Positions 62,668-64,000 of a stretch of DNA of 64,000 bases are shown here, piece after piece (the stretch's first letter is position 1; each line of letters opens with the position of its first letter). A program made the position numbers and the translations under genes. The stretch spans positions 700,633 through 764,632 of the forward strand of contig CAUYUJ010019948.1 in the NCBI GenBank assembly GCA_963575745.1. Reading direction: 5' to 3'. The stretch comes from Prorocentrum cordatum (taxonomy: Eukaryota; Sar; Dinophyceae; Prorocentrales; Prorocentraceae). The notes beneath the pieces are model-generated. The model was not told where the DNA came from and ran no database searches. It worked only from the letters and a program-made list of their open reading frames with translations.

Positions 62668-62850
62668 TCAACACACCAGCGGCGCCACCGGCGGCGGCGC
62701 CCCTGGCGCGCTCCGCGCCACAGGTCGAAGAACAACAAAAACGTCACAAAAAAAAGTCTTGGCCTTCCGCGCGGATTTCTTGGATCCGCGCTGGGCCCCC
62801 CTGGCGGCGCCTCTGGCGCCGCTCCTGGCATGCTCCGCGCGCCCGGACAT
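62668..62850. mobile_element. GC foldback element, two partial copies
   Basis: GGCGGCGGCGCCCCTGGCGC (62687) and a better half copy with GCGCGGATTTCTTGGATCCG, GGGCCCCCCTGGCGGCGCCT and CTGGCGCCGC (62766-62822). The right arm is lost. Confidence 0.65.
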
Positions 62851-63063
62851 TTAAAATTGTTGACGCTCCGCGGATCCCCACCAACATATGCACGCTGGCA
62901 GCTCGACTCAGTTCAGTCACCCCTGCCACTCGCCCGCCGCTGTGCCGCCGCGTGAGGCTAGCTGCGTTAGACGTGGCCTGCCCCCGCTGCCTTCGCTTAA
63001 TTCGTCTCTGCGTAGCCCGCTTTGACCTGACTCGCCGCGAGCGCGGCCGCTGACTAAAAAGAA
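62851..63063. other. No recognisable gene
   Basis: Overlapping frames on both strands; nothing supported. Confidence 0.4.
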
Positions 63064-63464
63064 TCCCCACCAGCCCATCCAGAAACGATGCCTAGAGGAA
63101 TTGCCTCGATCAGGGAAGTGGGCAGCACACAGAGGAAGCCATTATGAGACATCTTGGGATATCTTGAGCCATCTTGGAGATCATCTTGGGCTCTCCCAGG
63201 CGCTCATGGAGACATCTTAATCAGTGCCCCCCCCCCCAAGAGGCCAACATGTGGCTAAAACCTTCGTGCAATCAATGATGTTCCATTCTCGCCGAGGCCT
63301 CTTGGAGCATCTTGGGTGCCTCTGGGGGGTCTCTTGGGGCCTCTTGGGGGTCTCTGGGGAGGGGGTAGGGGGAGGGGTAAACCCCTCCCCGAAGGGGAAG
63401 AAGGAGGGGTGGAAGAGGAGACTCCCTAAAACACCGACGCCCAGAGTGCTGGTGTGATTTTACG
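63064..63464 (+). repeat. CTTGG-family element, short copy with both end modules
   Basis: AATCCCCACCAGCCCATCC then AGAAACGATG (63063-63090), short CTTGG body, ATCAATGATGTTCCATTCTC then GCCGAGGCCTCTTGGA, the hairpin GGGGAGGGG / CCCCTCCCC (63369-63390), and 3' GGAGGGGTGGAAGAGGA to GCTGGTGTGATT. Confidence 0.82.
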
Positions 63465-63624
63465 CATACACGGTTTTTTCTCACTCCAGTAGGGTTGGGG
63501 TGTTGAGACCGCCCCAGATTGTTCAGGTGGCTTGTTGAGGCCAGCTGGGTCTAGTCAGGGGGCCTGTTCAGGTCAGCTGGGACAACCTGGAGGGAGTGTC
63601 ATCAGGAAGGAAAAACACAGACAC

Positions 63625-64000
63625 AATCCCTCCAGCCCTCTGGGCGTCGATGGTTTAGAGCGTTTCCTCTTCCACCCCTCCTTCTTCCCCTTCTGGGAGG
63701 GGTTTACCCCTCCCCCTCCCCTGGACCTGGAGGGGGGGGGGGGCGCGAGGTGTCAGGGGGTCCAAAACGGCCTCGGCGAGGAAGCCAAAATCATTCGGTT
63801 CACCATGGTTTTGGCACCATTTTGGCCTCCTGGGGGGAGGGGGTGCGCTAATTGAACACCCCCCCTCCTGTGATCGATCTCACCCAAGATGGCCCAAAAA
63901 CGGTCCCCAAGGGTGCCCCGAGAGGGCCCCAAGAGGTGGCCAGGAGGCCCCAAGAGGCCCCTTGGAGGCCCCCAAGAGACCCCCAAGAGGCCCCAAGAGA
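63625..64000 (-). repeat. CTTGG-family element, inverted copy, continues beyond the window
   Basis: Reverse complement of the 63.36-63.46 kb 3' module (CAATCCCTCCAGCCCTCTGG, then CCTCTTCCACCCCTCC, hairpin near 63695-63715), then CCAAAATCATTCGGTTCACC, GCTAATTGAACACCCCCCCT and CCAAGAGGCCCC body to the window edge. Confidence 0.82.

Overview
The window looks like nuclear DNA of a dinoflagellate, of the kind seen in Prorocentrum, Polarella or Symbiodiniaceae. This is inferred from content, not from a marker gene. The DNA is GC-rich. Recognisable coding sequence is limited to decayed multicopy families familiar from dinoflagellate genomes: a non-LTR retrotransposon with a C-terminal zinc-binding tail, a RING-like protein, an MPPKR-type lysine-rich protein, and a transposase-like family with YRDE and CQCGCKG motifs. 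Proteins carry lysine/alanine-proline tails, and one degenerate spliced-leader-like sequence is present. I see no bacterial operons, rRNA, tRNA or CRISPR, and no intact single-copy housekeeping gene.

Layout. 1-10 kb: GC-rich DNA with microsatellites, including a (CATA/ATGC) block at 4.7-6.5 kb, and an unassigned coding-like stretch at 8.5-9.9 kb cut by a small inverted-repeat element. 10.7-17.2 kb: a nearly full-length but dead LINE-like retrotransposon (zinc ribbon and coiled coil, endonuclease, reverse transcriptase, RNase H, zinc tail). 19.0-25.3 kb: four decayed gene-like units in the same orientation, separated by clusters of a GAGGAYRTCTCGAGCGA motif. 28.0-29.7 kb: an ~80-bp minisatellite. 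30-31 kb and 34 kb: CTTGG-rich dispersed elements. 35.5-37.4 kb: a 35-bp satellite of about 50 copies. 40.0-41.6 kb: nested arrays, one with a tRNA B-box-like GGTTCGAACC. 42.3-42.9 kb: a ~300-bp tandem duplication. 43-64 kb: a dense mosaic of small inverted-repeat (MITE-like) elements, purine tracts, a 73-bp minisatellite and more CTTGG elements, ending in a large inverted repeat at 63.1-64.0 kb.

The main result is that much of the DNA between the retrotransposon and the satellites resolves into about ten families of small non-autonomous elements. The best case is a three-copy hAT-like family (9.1, 45.2 and 59.6 kb) whose ends and 8-10 bp target duplications can be read directly. Others are a TA-flanked mariner-like MITE at 61.5 kb, a recurrent ~120-bp GC foldback found at seven or more places, and a compound CTTGG family with shared 5' and 3' modules. 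The second notable result is the motif clusters that punctuate the 19-25 kb gene units. No family was compared with a database, so novelty is unproven.
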